Shown: positions 63,914-64,000 of the stretch, in pieces
Numbering within the stretch: the stretch's first letter is position 1
Layout: every line of letters begins with the position of its first letter
Assembly: GCF_927798095.1 (NCBI RefSeq)
Contig: NZ_CAKMMF010000002.1
Coordinates: 1 to 64,000, forward strand
Direction of reading: 5' to 3'
Source: Paenibacillus plantiphilus
Lineage (GTDB): Bacteria > Bacillota > Bacilli > Paenibacillales > Paenibacillaceae
DNA: 64,000 bases
Program-made: the position numbers and the translations under genes
Notes under the pieces: generated by a model
Database searches by the model: none
Told to the model about the DNA's origin: nothing
Seen by the model: only the letters and a program-made list of their open reading frames with translations

Positions 63914-64000
63914 TTATCCCAGAAGTTTCAGAACACCTTGTGGCATCGAGTTAGCTTGAGCCAGCATTGCAGTTCCTGCTTGTACAAGGATTTGATTGCG
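63914..64000 (-). CDS. hag: Flagellin, C-terminal end only (partial)
   Basis: Only the last 28 codons are in the window. They read ILVQAGTAMLAQANSMPQGV followed by LKLLG and a stop, the near-invariant C-terminal helix (D0) of bacterial flagellin, which packs in the filament core. The rest of the gene lies to the right. Its adjacency to Maf and the nonulosonate genes makes it the likely glycosylated protein. Confidence 0.95.
   Translation of the reverse strand, partial: RNQILVQAGTAMLAQANSMPQGVLKLLG

Overview
The window looks like a chromosome segment from a Paenibacillus-like member of the Paenibacillaceae. Reasons are the Bacillales-style 16S rRNA 5' end at the left edge, the gene orders pcrB/pcrA/ligA, uvrB-uvrA, ftsE-ftsX-(hydrolase)-ctpB-minJ and hpf-secA-prfB, strong AGGAGG ribosome binding sites, and a prfB gene with the classical CTT-TGA-C frameshift. 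Most genes lie on the minus strand. All calls rest on motif and context recognition; no database search was run.

Layout. 1-5.8 kb: start of an rRNA operon, then ligA, pcrA and pcrB. 5.9-10.1 kb: a regulatory module (BTAD-type regulator, a SpoIIE-type phosphatase fused to an RsbW-like kinase domain, and a STAS protein). 10.4-16.6 kb: U32 peptidase, sugar-phosphate isomerase, a small membrane protein and a siroheme nitrite/sulfite reductase. 16.9-23.8 kb: SOS-type uvrBA, with a 39-bp tandem repeat between the genes, and divergent motAB. 24.3-32.5 kb: a small secreted protein, then the division/cell-wall block minJ-like, ctpB, M23 hydrolase, ftsX, ftsE and a VanW-family protein. 32.5-34.8 kb: repeats, including a 113-bp tandem array split by a complete IS256-family element with an 8-bp target duplication. 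34.9-43.5 kb: the arginine operon argCJBDFGH. 43.6-49.6 kb: YitT-type membrane protein, prfB, secA, hpf and a cold-shock gene.

49.7-64.0 kb is visibly more AT-rich and holds the most notable system: an apparently complete legionaminic-acid (bacterial sialic-acid-like sugar) pathway. It contains PtmE-type nucleotidyltransferase, LegB dehydratase, LegC aminotransferase, NeuD/PglD-type acetyltransferase, LegG epimerase/hydrolase, LegI synthase, LegF CMP-sugar synthetase, a PtmA-type SDR and a PtmF-like oxidoreductase. Directly upstream in the same direction lie a Maf-type flagellin glycosyltransferase, an unknown ~200-residue protein, and the 3' end of a flagellin gene. The simplest reading is a flagellin O-glycosylation island. 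Two further Gfo/Idh oxidoreductases and an SGNH hydrolase beside it may tailor the glycan.

How the parts connect: flagellin and Maf join with the sugar pathway to decorate the filament, and motAB belongs to the same motility programme. FtsEX probably gates the adjacent M23 hydrolase during division. UvrA, UvrB, PcrA and LigA are the repair set. The arg genes form one coherent operon with a recognisable promoter and a candidate ARG box.
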